Shown: positions 22,701 to 34,667 of the stretch, one piece after another
Layout of the letters: every line of letters starts with the position of its first letter
Position numbering within the stretch: the stretch's first letter is position 1
NCBI GenBank assembly: GCA_024803745.1
Contig: JANJXV010000194.1
Location: 682,001-746,000, forward strand
Direction of reading: 5' to 3'
Length of the DNA stretch: 64,000 nucleotides
Origin: Megascapheus bottae
Taxonomy: Eukaryota > Chordata > Mammalia > Rodentia > Geomyidae
The notes under the pieces: generated by a model
What the model saw: only the letters and a program-made list of their open reading frames with translations
Databases searched by the model: none
Told to the model about the DNA's origin: nothing
Translations under genes and position numbers: made by a program

Positions 22701-23632
22701 TTTTCCAACTTGCTGTTGTAGGCACTCAGCGCTATAAATTTTCCTCTGAGTACTGCCTTTGTTGTGTCCATAAGGAGTTGATATTTGTGTGCTCCTTATT
22801 GTTAAATTTCATAAACAGTTGGATATCTGTTCTGATCTCTTCCATTACCCATTGTTTTTGATTCAACAATGTGTGGTTCAGTCTCCATGAGTTACAGGGT
22901 TTTCTTTGGTGGAGATGTGTGTTCAGCTCCAATTTGATGCCTTAATGGTCTGAGAGTGTGCATGGAATAATTTCAGTGTTTCTGAATCTGTCCAGGTTTG
23001 CTTTATGGCCTAAGATGTGGTCTATTTTGGAAAATGTTCCATGTGCTGCTGAGAAAAACGTATATTGTGGTGTTACTGGGTGGAATATTCTGCAGATGTC
23101 TGTTAGATCTAGTTGGTCTATATAGTTGTTCAGTTCTAAGGATTCTCTGTTGAGTTTTTGCCTTGTTGATCTGTCCATAGGTGAGAGTGGTGTGTTAACC
23201 TCACCAACAGTCACTGTATTTCGATCTATTTATGGTTTCAGTGTAAGTAAAGTTTGCTTGATGAAGTTTGGAGCTCCGGGATTGGGTGTGTAAATATTTA
23301 GGATTGTTATGTCTTCCGGGAGGAAAGATCCCTTTAGTAGTATGTAGTAACCTTCTTTGTCTTTTCTTACTAATTTTAGTTTGAAGTCTATTGTATCTGA
23401 TATGAGGATGGCAACTCTAGCCTCTTTATGGGGGCAGTTAGCTTGATAGAGTTTATTCCAACCTCTCACTTTCTAAAGATGATTGTTTGGGGGTAAGATG
23501 TGTCTCTTGAAGTCAGCAGAACGATGGCTCTTGCTTTTTGATCCAACTAGACAACCTCTGCCGTTTAATTGGAGAGTTAAGTCCATTGATATTGAGAGTT
23601 AGGATTGAGAGATATTTATTAGTTCCTACCAT
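19791..23632 (-). pseudogene. L1 ORF2 pseudogene, copy d
   Basis: A stop precedes QETH (TGC TGA CTT CAA). Endonuclease frames at 23469-23230 and 23214-22942 carry GEVN and ESLELN as in c. RT frames are 22590-22111 and 21852-21451; motif C reads SLLADDMI, with Leu in place of the Phe of the other copies, and a shift after LELIQ ends the frame. The next frame (21199-20393) is lost at the NGPK shift shared with b and e. The Cys/His motif contains a Trp-to-stop change (HC-stop-WEC, 20190-20192) shared with e. The C-terminus (20153-19791) is open to the natural stop. Confidence 0.95.
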
Positions 23633-23680
23633 TTTTAAAAGCTTTTAGTAGGGCCTGTGTCTTGACAGTTCTTGTGGTCC

Positions 23681-24862
23681 TTAGATGGTATGCTGTTTAG
23701 GTGCCATTTCTTTCGCTATATTGCATTTATTTTGGTTTTCTATGTATAGAGCATCTTTGAGAATTCTCTGTAGTGTTGGTTTTGTTTCGACATATTGTTG
23801 CAGCTTTTCCCTGGAATGGAATGTTTTTATTTTTCCCTCAGTTATGAATGAGAGCTTAGCTGGCTACAGTATTCTTGGTTGGTAGTTATTTGATATAAGG
23901 GCATGACATATATGCTTCCAGTCACTTCGTGCTTGCATGGTCTCTGCTGAGAAATCTGGGGTTATTCTGATTGGTTTGCCTTTGTAGGTTACTGATCCCT
24001 TTTCTCTGGCTGCCATTAGGATCTTTCCTTTCGTTTCTATTGATCCAGTTCGGATCACAATGTGGCGGTGGGATGTTCTTTCCTGGTCAGGTCTGTTTGG
24101 GGTTCTAAAAGCTTCTCGTATCTGGATGGGCCTGCCCTTCTGGATCTTTGGGAAATTCTCTGAGATGATTCCCTGAAGTATATTTCCAATACCATTGACC
24201 TCTTTCTCCACGCCCTCCTCAATACCAACTAGCCTAAATTAGGCTTCCTAATTGTATCTTGGACCTCCTGAAGCGCTCTCTCATATTTCCTAGATTTGGA
24301 TTGACTCATTTTCTGTTCTTTATAATACCTAAATTATCTTCAGCCACGGAAATTCTCTCCTCTGCAATGTCTAACCTGCTATCAAAGCTATCTACTTTAT
24401 TTTTCATCTCCCTTGCTTCTAATTGCTCACTTTTGATGCCTTGCATCCCTTGTTTTAGATCATGTATGGATTTCTTTATCTCCTTGATTTCCTTTGAGTG
24501 GTTAGCTGAGTAGCTTTATTTTCTTTGGACATTTGCTGGAGTTTGGTCACGTTTTTATTTGTGGATTCTTTGAATTCGTCCATCTTTCTTTGAAAAACCT
24601 TTATTATGGCCTCCTTTATGGCTTCTTCTTTTTCACTTATCACCTTGTTTTTGCTTTCCTCTTGTTCAGGTATGGCTTCCTCCATTATCTCTTTCTTTAT
24701 ATTTTCACATTTTTCATTAATGATGTTTATCAATTGCATTTGTGTAGCAATTGGAAGACTCTCCTCTAGGTTTGCCAGTGACTGTTCCATTGTCTGTTTA
24801 CATTGGGTGGGGGATGTTGTTTCTTGATTTGACATTTTTCTTGAGTTTCTTGTTCTGCCCAT
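23681..24862 (-). pseudogene. L1 ORF1 pseudogene, copy d
   Basis: Open from MGRTRNSRKMS at 24862 for 128 codons to a one-base loss shared with c (TTQRKSRR-stop, 24476). The RRM/C-terminal frame is 24211-23864 after a second one-base loss also shared with c. KILMAAREK replaces KILKAAREK. The 4-base deletion and Tyr-to-stop change are present. Confidence 0.95.
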
Positions 24863-25522
24863 TTGAAAATGGGAGCAAGATTACTACTAAATACGATTAT
24901 AGTTTTTCAGATATACCCAACCTAGACCTCTGTAGCTGGCAGACACTAGATGTTCACAAGTTTTGATTGGTATTATCACTCTTTCTTTTTGTGCACTTAC
25001 AGACCAGCCTAATACAACCACTGATAAGCGATTTATACCCAAAAAATAAGCCTCTCAATCCAATCTCTATTGTCTTTAAGTCCCTCTGAGCCTAGAGAAT
25101 AATTAACCACCTACATATACAATATTGCTCAACAGCCATCAAGTGTAGGTCCGTGCAGTATAAGGGTTGAAAGACGAGCAGAGGTCCAGAGATAGAAAAA
25201 AAGAATGAGAGAGGTCAGGGGAGGTGCAAGAGGATTAACGTAGGAGTGTAAGAATATTGTAGTAATGAAGAAAAGTTATAGCATAAGGATAACTGACATA
25301 AGTTGGTAAGTAGGTAGCATATTTGAGTACAAAGTTTGGAAAGTATTAGAATAAAACTTATGTGTTGCTGCACGACTAGCTCTTAGCCCAACCAGTGGCC
25401 TCACAGTGGACCATGGGATGGATCTGTTTTTCTTGTCTACGTTGAGGGAAAGGGGTATTTCACAAGATGCAGAAGCGAAGATTTCAGAAGCAAATGCTGT
25501 GAGTGAATTAGCTCGTAAAAAG

Positions 25523-25734
25523 CATTTTTATTTTCTTTTATCTTTCTGCCAGTCTTGGGGCTTGAATTCAGGGCCTGAGCACTGTCCTCGGGTTTTCTCA
25601 AGTCTAGCCCTCTGCCACTTGAGCCACAGTGCCACATATAGATTTTCTATCTATGTGGTACTGAGCAATCAAACCCAGATCTTCATGGATGCTAGGCAAG
25701 CACTCTACCACTATGCCAAACTCTCAACCCTGAC
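25523..25734 (-). mobile_element. Dimeric ID-like SINE, spacer 5
   Basis: Intact A and B boxes on the minus strand; shares CACATATAGATT with spacers 2 and 4. Confidence 0.75.
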
Positions 25735-25749
25735 ATAGTAATTATAAAG

Positions 25750-25788
25750 TCATCATCATCATAATCATCATCATCATAATCATCATAT
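25750..25788. repeat. ATC/TCA microsatellite with two TAA interruptions (4 + 4 + 2 triplets)
   Basis: The internal TCA-TCA-TCA-TCA-TAA block is duplicated, typical of slippage after a point interruption. Confidence 0.9.
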
Positions 25789-25991
25789 CCAAATATCTTT
25801 TCTCCTACAAAGAATGAACACTTAACTGTGTCTAATGCTTTTTTTTAATTTCACCAATTCTTCTGTGTTTTTCCCTCTTGAATTTTTTACACATGACAGC
25901 AATGCTAATCATCAGGAAAAAATTGATTAGGATAAAGAAACCTAATAATATCCTAGTAGATTGACGTCAAAAATATATGCAAGATGCCCTG

Positions 25992-26182
25992 TGTGTTTGA
26001 CCTAGTGGGAGAGTCCTTGGCTACCAAGCAGTAAGCCTCAGGTTTGATTCCTCATTACCACATACATAGAAAACGCTGCAAGTGGTGCTGTGGCTCGGTG
26101 GGACAGCTAAAGCCTAAAGAAAGCCCAAGAACAATGTTCACACTCTGAGGTCAATTCCCAAGACTAGCAAAAACAAAAAAAA
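25992..26182 (+). mobile_element. Dimeric ID-like SINE, spacer 5, plus strand
   Basis: Shares the GGTCAATTCCC variant of the right monomer with spacer 4. Confidence 0.75.
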
Positions 26183-26925
26183 TTCGACAAGGGGCAAAAT
26201 GCAGGCAGAGAAGGCACTGTGAAGCAAATGTTTTGTAAAGGATGAGGGCAATATTGACCCTTAAGTTTGGATCTTACCTAAGAAAGGCTCCTTGAGCCTG
26301 AGACCAGACTGGTAGTTGGGCCTAGTGGAAGACATTGGGGTTGGACAGATAAGGTGTGCTGTATACTACATCCACATGTATATTGTGAGACTGGAGGAGA
26401 GATTCAGCCTCCAGTATGTCTTTGGTGAGGTCTTTTGTGAGCAAGGATCTTTGGTCATTGGTCCCTGAAAGGTGACCCTGCCTCCCTCACAATGGAACAG
26501 AATATGGAACCCTGGTAACCATGCCACTGTAACTAACAACCAGCTCAAGCCAGCTCACTTGGCCTGTGGCTCAGGAGGAAGAAAGATGTTGCTGTGCTGT
26601 TGCCAAAGGTCAGGAAACTCGAGTCTCAGGCATGGAAGTTGTGGATGTCTTACTCGAAGATGTACATGCTAGATCATTGCCAAGCCACAAATCCAGTATA
26701 ACAGAACTTTCTCTAAGAAGAAGGCCAGGAAAATCCAGGGCAACCAGATGAGGTAAATTTCTAAGAAGAAATGTATTTGACCCCATCATCCTCCCCACAC
26801 ACTACAATTTTCTTTTTTTTCATTTTTTTATTGTAATTAGTAAAAGGGTTAGATGATATTTGCCAGATAGAAGGTGCATTAATTCACATACATTGATACC
26901 CTTTCACATGTCTTGGTACCCATTT

Positions 26926-26972
26926 CCCTCCAACCCCACACCCCCCACCCGTCTTGGTTTTCCCCCCTTCCC
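26926..26972 (-). other. G-rich 3' UTR tract, L1-e
   Basis: Two six-C runs on the plus strand (CCCCCC at about 26941 and 26962) give sense runs of six G. Confidence 0.8.
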
Positions 26973-27226
26973 TATCAAATTTCAAATATCCAAATACAAA
27001 TAAATTCAATATATCAGATAACAAATTGAGATACTATACCAATATGGGATAACCAAGGGACAGCAAGCGAGATGAGAGACAACATAGTACATTAAGGACA
27101 ACAATCATTCATTATATGGCTTTTGTGTCAATATCCTGGAGGTCCTTTCAATTAGCTTCACATTATATGGTCTTATATATGGCCTTTTGCTCTATTGCCA
27201 ATCTCTGCTATTTGAGCCCAAGGTTT

Positions 27227-30200
27227 CTACTGATTATGACGAATGAGGGAAACCACTGAACCTAAGTTCCTTTGAGTCTGGCTTACTTCACTTAATATGA
27301 TTTGTTCTAAGTCTTTCCATTTCCTAACAAATGGGGCGATGTCATTCTTTCTGACAGCAGCATAGAATTCCATTGTGTACAAATACCACAACTTGTTGAT
27401 CCACTCATCAACTGAGGGACATCTGGGTTGGTTCCATATCTTTGCTATGGTGAATAGTGCTGCAATGAACATTGTTGTGCTAGTGGGTTTAGTATGCCCT
27501 TGTTTCTGGATTGTTGGGTAAATGCCAAGTACTGGAATTGCTGGGTCATAGGGGAGTTGTATGTTTAGCGTTTTGAGGCACTGCCGCACTGCTTTCCATA
27601 GTGGTTGAACGAGTTTGCACTCCCATCAACAATGTAGTAGTGATCCCTTCTGGCCACATCCCCTGCAGCATCTGTTGTCATTCGTTTTCCTGATCCTGGC
27701 CATTCTAACTGGAGTTAGGTGGAATCTTAGACTTGTTTTGATTTGCATTTCTTTTATGACCAGAGATGTTGAGTATTTCTTCATGTGTCTATAGGCCATT
27801 TTTGTTTCTTCTTCAGAGAAGACTCTCTTTAAGTCTTTGGCCCATTTTTAATGGGATGGGTGTTACTTTGGAGGTTAGTTTTGGAGTGATTCAATTTTTT
27901 GAGTTGTTGATATATTTTAGGTATGAGGCCTTGTTCCGTTGTTTGGGTGGTGAAGATCTTCTCCCACTCTGTAGGCTTCCTGATTGGTTTACTAGCTATA
28001 TCCGTTGCCATACAAAAGCTCTGCAGTTTAATGCAGTCCCACTTATCCAGCCTTTCTCTGATTTGTTGTGATTCTTGGTCCTTATTAAGAAAGTTTCGAC
28101 CTGTACCAAGGAGGCCTAGTGTATCTCCTATTCCTTCCTGTAAACTTTTCAGTGTGTCAGCTTGTACCTCCACGTCTTTGATCCATTTGGAGTTTATTCT
28201 AGTGCAAGGTGACAAAGAAGGATCCAACTTTAGTTTTCTGCAGGTGTTTAACCAGTTCTGCCATCACAACTTGTTGAAGAGGCTATCTTTCTTCCATTCT
28301 ATTTTTTTGGCTCCCTGGTCAAAGATTAGGTGGCCATAGGTCTGTGGTTTAATATCTGGGTCCGCAGTTCTACTCCATTGGACTTCAGGCCTGTTCTTGT
28401 GCCAGTACCAAGCTGTTTTGAGAATTATAGCTCTGTAATAGAGCCTTAAGTTTGGAATTGAAATTCCTCCAGCGCTGTTCTTTCTGCTAAGAAGTGTTTT
28501 TGCTATACGGGGTCTTTTATTATTCCATATGAAATTTTGAATTGCCTCTTCTATGTCTTTAAAGAATGACATTGGGATGTTGATGGGTATTACATTGAAT
28601 TTGTAGATAGCCCTTGGCAAGATTGTCATTTTCACAATGTTGATTCTTCCAATCCAGGAGCACGGGAGGTTTTTCCATTTCCTTAGTTCTGCCTTAATTT
28701 CCTTTTTTAGGGTTTTAAAGTTTTCATCTAAACGGTCCTTTACATTCTTAGTTAAGCTAATTGCTAGGTACTTTATTTTCTTTGAGGCTATTGTGAAAGG
28801 ATTTTCTTTCCTGATTATTGCCTCGTTCCTCTCAGTGTTGGCGTAAAGTAAGGCAGTTGATTTGTGAGGGTTGATTTCATGGCCTGCTACCCTTCCAAAG
28901 CTTTGAATCAGCTCAAGGAGCTTGGGAGTAGAGTCTATAGGATTCTTTAAATACAGAATCATGTCATCTGCAAAGAGGGATAGTTTTATTTCCTCTTTCC
29001 CTACTTGGATCCCCTTTATGCTTGCTTCTTGCCTTATTGCACTGCCTAGGAATTCTAGTACTATGTTAAAAAGGAGTGGAGAGAGTGGGCATCCTTGTCT
29101 CGTTCCTGATTTTAGAGGGAATGGCTTTAGATTTTCACCATTAAGTATAATACTAGCAGTGGGTTTCTCATACACAGCCTTTATTACATTGAGAAATGTT
29201 CCATGGATTCCTAGTTTCTCCTCATCTTTTAACATAAAGGGGTTTTGGATCTTGTCAAATGCCTTTTCCGCATCTATTGAGACAATCATGTGATTTTATC
29301 CCTGCTCCTGTTGATGTGTTGAATTATATTAATTGATTTGTGTATGTTGAACCAGCTTTGCCTCCCTGTGATGAATCCAGTTTGATCATAGTGTATATTT
29401 TTTTTGATGAGTTGTTGTAGACGGTTGGCCAGTATTTTGTTGAGAAGTTTTGCATCGAGGTTCATCAAAGAAATGGGTCTATAGATCTCTTTCTTTGATG
29501 AATCTCGGTCTGGTTTGGGGATGAGGGATATGCTGGCTTCACAGAATCAGTTTAGTAAAGAACCTTCGTTTTCAATTTCGTTGCAGAGCTTGAGGAGTAT
29601 TGGTGTGAGCTCTGCTTTGAAGACCTTATAGAATTCAGCTGTGAATCCATCTGGCCCTGGGCTCTTTTTAAGTGGAAGTTGTCTAATTTCCATTTCTATT
29701 TCAGAGCTTGAAATAGGCCTGTTGAGTTGGGTTAGCTCTTCTTGGTTCAGTGTGTGTATGTTAATATTGTCTAGGAATTCATCCATTTCTTCCAGATTCT
29801 CAAATTTGTTGGCGTAAAGGTTTGAGAAGTATTCCCTCATGATATTCTGGATCTTGGTAATTTCTGTCGTGATATTACCATTATCATCTGCGATTTTGTT
29901 TATTTCGATATGCTCTCTTCTTTTTTTGGTAAGATTTGCTAAGGGCTTGTCAATTTTGTTAATTCTTTCAAGAACCAACTCCTTGTTTTGTTGATTCTTT
30001 CTATAGTTTTTTTTATTCCAAATCATTTAATTCTGCTTTGATTTTAATAATTTGCTTTCTCCTAATGGGTTTAGGGTTGGTTTGTTGCTCTTTTTCCAGG
30101 AGGTTCAGGTGAGACATTAACTAGTAGGTTTGCCATTTTTCCAACTTGCTATTGTAGGCACTCAGCGCTATAAATTTTCCTCTGAGTACTGCCTTTGTTG

Positions 30201-31068
30201 TGTCCCTAAGGAGTTGATATTTGTGTGCTCCATATTGTTAAATTTCATAAACAGTTGGATATCTGTTCTGATCTCTTCGATTATCCATTGTTTTTGATTC
30301 AACAATGTGTGGTTCAGTCTCCATGAGTTACAGGGTTTTCTTTGGTGGAGATGTGTGTTCAGCTCCAATTTGATGCCTTTATGGTCTGAGAGTGTGCATG
30401 GAATAATTTCAGTGTTTCTGAATCTGTCCAGGTTTGTTTTATGGCCTAAGATGTGGTCTATTTTGGAAAATGTTCCATGTGCTGCTGAGAAAAACGTATA
30501 TTGTGGTGTTACTGGGTGGAATATTCTGCAGATGTCTGTTAGATCTAGTTGGTCTATATAGTTGTTCAGTTCTAAGGTTTCTCTGTTGAGTTTTTGCCTT
30601 GTTGATCTGTCCATAGGTGAGAGTGGTGTGTTAAACTCACCAACAATCACTGTGTTTCGATCTATGTATGGTTTCAGTGTAAGTAAAGTTTGCTTGATGA
30701 AGTTTGGAGCTCCGGGATTGGGTGTGTAAATATTTAGGATTGTTATGTCTTCCGGGAGGAAAGATCCCTTTAGTAGTATGTAGTAACCTTCTTTGTCTTT
30801 TCTTACTAATTTTAGTTTGAAGTCTATTGTATCTGATATGAGGATGGCAACTCTAGCCTGTTTATGGGGGCAGTTAGCTTGATAGAGTTTATTCCAACCT
30901 CTCACTTTCAAAAGATGATTGTTTTTGGGTAAGATGTGTCTCTCGAAGTCAGCAGAACGATGGCTCTTGCTTTTTGATCCAACTAGACAACCTATGCCGA
31001 TTAATTGGAGAGTAAAGTCCATTGATATTGAGAGTTAGGATTGAGAGATATTTATTAGTTCCTACCAT
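27227..31068 (-). pseudogene. L1 ORF2 pseudogene, copy e
   Basis: A stop precedes RETH. The endonuclease frame is open for 284 codons (31022-30168) with YTPN, GEFNTPLS, SKIDHIL and SDHKGIKLEL. RT parts lie at 30026-29547 and 29468-29286; the core (29289-28264, 341 codons) has [11 protein letters not shown] and FADDMI and ends at a Cys-to-stop change (FNKL-stop) private to this copy. 28227-27829 ends at the NGPK shift. The Trp-to-stop in the Cys/His motif (27626-27628) is shared with d. The C-terminal frame is 27589-27227. Confidence 0.95.
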
Positions 31069-31116
31069 TTTTAAAAGCTTTTAGTAGGGCCTGTGTCTTG
31101 ACAGTTCTTGTGGTCC

Positions 31117-32300
31117 TTAGATGGTATGCTGTTTAGGTGCCTTTTCTTTCCGTATATTGCATTTATTTTGGTTTTCTATGTATAGAGCATCTTTGAGAAT
31201 TCTCTGTAGTGTTGGTTTTGTTTCGACATATTGTTGCAGCTTTTCCCTGGAATGGAATGTTTTTATTTTTCCCTCAGTTATGAATGAGAGCTTAGCTGGC
31301 TACAGTATTCTTGGTTGGTAGTTATGTGATATAAGGGCATGACATATATGCTTCCAGTCACTTCGTGCTTGCATGGTCTCTGCTGAGAAATCTGGGGTTA
31401 TTCTGATTGGTTTGCCTTTGTAGGTTACTGATCCCTTTTCCCTGGCTGCCTTTAGGATCTTTCCTTTCGTTTCTATTGATCCAGTTCGGATCACAATGTG
31501 GCGGTGGGATGTTCTTTTCTGGTCAGGTCTGTTTGGGGTTCTAAAAGCTTCTCGTATCTGGATGGGCCTGCCCTTCTGGATATTTGGGAAATTCTCTGAG
31601 ATGATTCCCTGAAGTATATTTCCAAATCCATTGACCTCTTTCTCTACGCTCTCCTCAGTACCAACTAGCCTTAAATTAGGCTTCCTAATTGTATCTTGGA
31701 CCTCCTGAAGCGCTCTCTCATATTTCCTAGATTTGGATTGACTCATTTTCTGTTCTTTATAATACCTAAATTATCTTCAGCCACGGAAATTCTCTCCTCT
31801 GCAATGTCTAACCTGCTATCAAAGCTATCTACTTTATTTTTCATCTCCCTTGCTTCTAATTGCTCACTTTTGATGCCTTGCATCCCTTGTTTTAGATCAT
31901 GTATGGATTTCTTTATCTCCTTGATTTCCTTTTGAGTGGTTAGCTCAGTAGCTTTATTTTCTTTGGACATTTGCTGGAGTTTGGTCACGTTTTTATTTGT
32001 GGATTCTTTGAATTCATCCATCTTTCTTTGAAAAACCTTTATTATGGCCTCCTTTATGGCTTCTTCTTTTTCACTTATCACCTTGTTTTTGCTTTCCTCT
32101 TGTTCAGGTATGGCTTCCTCCATTATCTCTTTCTTTATATTTTCACATTTTTCATTAATGATGTTTATCAATTGCATTTGTGTACCAATTGGAAGACTCT
32201 CCTCTAGGTTTGCCAGTGACTGTTCCATTGTCTGTTTACATTGGGTGGGGGATGTTGTTTCTTGATTTGACATTTTTCTTGAGTTTCTTGTTCTGCCCAT
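31117..32300 (-). pseudogene. L1 ORF1 pseudogene, copy e
   Basis: Only the lesions common to the family are seen. The N-terminal coiled-coil half is open for 185 codons (32300-31743), and a TGA and the ATG of the second half overlap by the sequence ATGA. The RRM/C-terminal half (31746-31300) runs to the Tyr-to-stop change. It reads ALISHNYQPRIL, with His for Asn. Undoing the 4-base loss and the stop gives a length near 395 residues, normal for ORF1. Confidence 0.95.
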
Positions 32301-32962
32301 TTGAAAATGGGAGCAAGATTACTACTAAATACGATTATAGTTTTTCAGATATAACAAACCTAGTCCTCTGTAACTGGCAGACACTAGATATTCACAAGTT
32401 TTGTTTGGTATTATCACTCTTTCTTTTTGTGCACTTAGAGACCAGCCTAATACAACCACTGATAAAGCGATTTATACCCAAAACAATAAGCCTCTCAATC
32501 CAATCTCTATTGTCTTTAAGTCCCTCTGAGCCTAGAGAATAATTAACCACCTACATATACAATATTGCTCAACAGCCATCAAGTGTAGATCCGTGCAGTA
32601 TAAGGGTTGAAAGACGAGCAGAGGTCCAGAGATAGAAAAAAAGAATGAGAGAGGTCAGGGGAGGTGCAAGAGGATTAACGTAGGAGTGTAAGAATATTGT
32701 AGTAATGAAGAAAATTTATAGCATAAGGATAACTGACATAAGTTGGTAAGTAGGTAGCATATTTGAGTACAAAGTTTGGAAAGTATTAGAATAAAACTTA
32801 TGTGTTGCTGCACGACTAGCTCTTAGCCCAACCAGTGGCCTCACAGTGGACCATGGGATGGATCTATTTTTCTTGTCTACGTTGAGGGAAAGGGGTATTT
32901 CACAAGATGCAGAAGCGAAGATTTCAGAAGCAAATGCTGTGAGTGAATTAGCTCGTAAAAAG

Positions 32963-33172
32963 CATTTTTATTTTCTTTTATCTTTCTGCCAGTCTTGGGG
33001 CTTGAATTCAGGGCCTGAGCACTGTCCTCGGGTTTTCTCAAGTCTAGCCCTCTGCCACTTGAGCCACAGCCACATCTAGATTTTCTATCTATGTGGTACT
33101 GAGCAATCAAACCCAGATCTTCATGGATGCTAGGCAAGCACTCTACCACTATGCCAAACTCTCAACCCTGAC
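32963..33172 (-). mobile_element. Dimeric ID-like SINE, spacer 6
   Basis: Two bases are missing in CCACAGCCACATC near 33068, at the start of the right monomer; all other copies read CCACAGTGCCA. Confidence 0.75.
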
Positions 33173-33187
33173 ATAGTAATTATAAAG

Positions 33188-33232
<45 letters not shown>
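33188..33232. repeat. ATC/TCA microsatellite, 15 triplets
   Basis: Uninterrupted and the same length as in spacer 7. Confidence 0.92.
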
Positions 33233-33233
<1 letters not shown>

Positions 33234-33439
33234 ATCCAAATATCCTTTCTCCTACAAAGAATGAACACGTAACTGTGTCTAATGCTTTTTTTTTAATTTC
33301 ACTAATTCTTCTGTGTTTTTCCCTCTTGCATTTTTTACACATGACAGCAAAGCTAATCATCAGGAAAAAATTGATTAGGATACAGAAATCTAATAATATC
33401 CCAGTAGATTGACGTCAAAAATATGTGCAAGATGCCCTG

Positions 33440-33630
33440 TGTGTTTGACCTAGTGGGAGAGTCCTTGGCTACCAAGCAGTAAGCCTCAGGTTTGATTCCT
33501 CATTACCACATACATAGAAAACGCTGCAAGTGGTGCTGTGGCTCGGTGGGACAGCTAAAGCCTAAAGAAAGCCCAAGAACAATGTTCACCCTCTGAGGTC
33601 AAGTCCCAAGACTAGCAAAAACAAAAAAAA
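33440..33630 (+). mobile_element. Dimeric ID-like SINE, spacer 6, plus strand
   Basis: Reads AATGTTCACCCTCTGAGG, with C for A, private to this copy. Confidence 0.75.
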
Positions 33631-34365
33631 TTCGCCAAGGGGCAAAATGCAGGCAGAGAAGGCACTGTGAAGCAAATGTTTTGTAAAGGATGAGGGCAAT
33701 ATTGACCCTTAAGTTTGGATCTTACCTAACTCCTTGAGCCTGAGACCAGACTGGTAGTTGGGCCTAGTGGAAGACATTGGGATTTGACAAATAAGGTGTG
33801 CTGTATACTACATCCACATGTATATTGTGAGACTGGAGGAGAGATTCAGCCTCCAGTATGTCTTTGGTGAGGTCTTTTGTGAGCAAGGATCTTTGGTCAT
33901 TGGGCCCTGAAAGGTGACCCTGCCTCCCTCACAATGGAACAGAATATGGAACCCTGGTAACCAAGCCACTGTAGCTAACAACCAGCTCAAGCCAGCTCAC
34001 TTGGCCTGTGGCTCAGGAGGAAGAAAGATGTTGCTGTGCTGTTGCCAAAGGTCAGGAAACTCGAGTCTCAGGCATGGAAGTTGTGGATGTCTTACTCGAA
34101 GATATACATGCTAGATCATTGCCAAGCCACAAATCCAGTATAACAGAACTTTCTCTAAGAAGAAGGCCAGGAAAATCCAGGGCAACCAGATGAGGTAAAT
34201 TTCTAAGAAGAAATGTATTTGACTCCATCATCGTCCCCACACACTACAACTTTCTTTTTTTTCATTTTTTATTGTAATTAGTAAAAGGCTTACATGATAT
34301 TTGCCAGATAAAAGGTGCATTAATTCACATACATTGATACCCTTTCACATGTCTTGGTACCCATT

Positions 34366-34413
34366 TCCCTCCAACCCCACACCCCTCACCCGTATTGGTT
34401 TTCCCCCCTTCCC
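34366..34413 (-). other. G-rich 3' UTR tract, L1-f
   Basis: The first block reads ACACCCCTCACCCGTATTGG, so its sense six-G run is split, as in copy g. Confidence 0.75.
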
Positions 34414-34667
34414 TATCAAATTTCAAATATCCAAATACAAATAAATTCAATATATCAGATAACAAAGTGAGATACTATACCAATATGGGATAACCAAGGG
34501 ACAGCAAGCGAGATGAGAGACAACATAGTACATTAAGGACAACAATCATTCATTATATGGCTTTTGTGTCAATATCCTGGAGGTCCTTTCAATTAGCTTC
34601 ACATTATATGGCCTTATATATGGCCTTTTGCTCTATTCACAATCTCTGCTAGTAGAGCCCAAGATTT

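Larger units (their letters stand above)
19375..24862 (-). mobile_element. LINE-1 copy d (full length)
   Basis: This is the first full element of the homogeneous right part, with 3' half like copy e. Its ORF1-proximal 5' end is also like e (GMASSIISFF in the reverse reading, CVAIGRL). The block from about 22443 to 24581 is shared with short copy c only. Confidence 0.95.
12435..24904. repeat. Higher-order dimer, copy 2
   Basis: This is the second occurrence: type A spacer 3, short L1-c, spacer 4 and full L1-d. Spacer 3 and the left part of L1-c match spacer 1 and L1-a almost base for base, including the deletion junction. The match stops at the last quarter: L1-d resembles the L1 copies to its right and not L1-b, so the dimer is imperfect and marks the junction between the higher-order and the monomeric part of the array. 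Confidence 0.65.
24863..26807. other. Spacer 5 (type B)
   Basis: Private changes include GTGTAGGTCCGTGC near 25143 and CCCAAAAAATAAG near 25039. 24863-25522, 25789-25991 and 26183-26807 have no gene I can support. Confidence 0.7.
26808..32300 (-). mobile_element. LINE-1 copy e (full length)
   Basis: Complete element, closely related to copy f over the RT and ORF1 regions (both read [18 protein letters not shown] and GTEESVEKEVNGFG), while its 3' end shares lesions with d. Confidence 0.95.
32301..34250. other. Spacer 6 (type B, subgroup with 7 and 9)
   Basis: 32301-32962 reads CAAACCTAGTCCTCTGTAACTGG near 32354, shared with spacer 7 only. A 6-bp loss (GAAAGG) at about 33730 is also shared only with spacer 7. 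33233-33439 and 33631-34250 contain nothing recognised. Confidence 0.7.

Noticed and set aside
33721..33740. Splice-donor-like CTTAGGTAAG on the minus strand of the spacers
   Set aside because: Lost by the 6-bp deletion in spacers 6 and 7, with no acceptor or coding exon paired with it.
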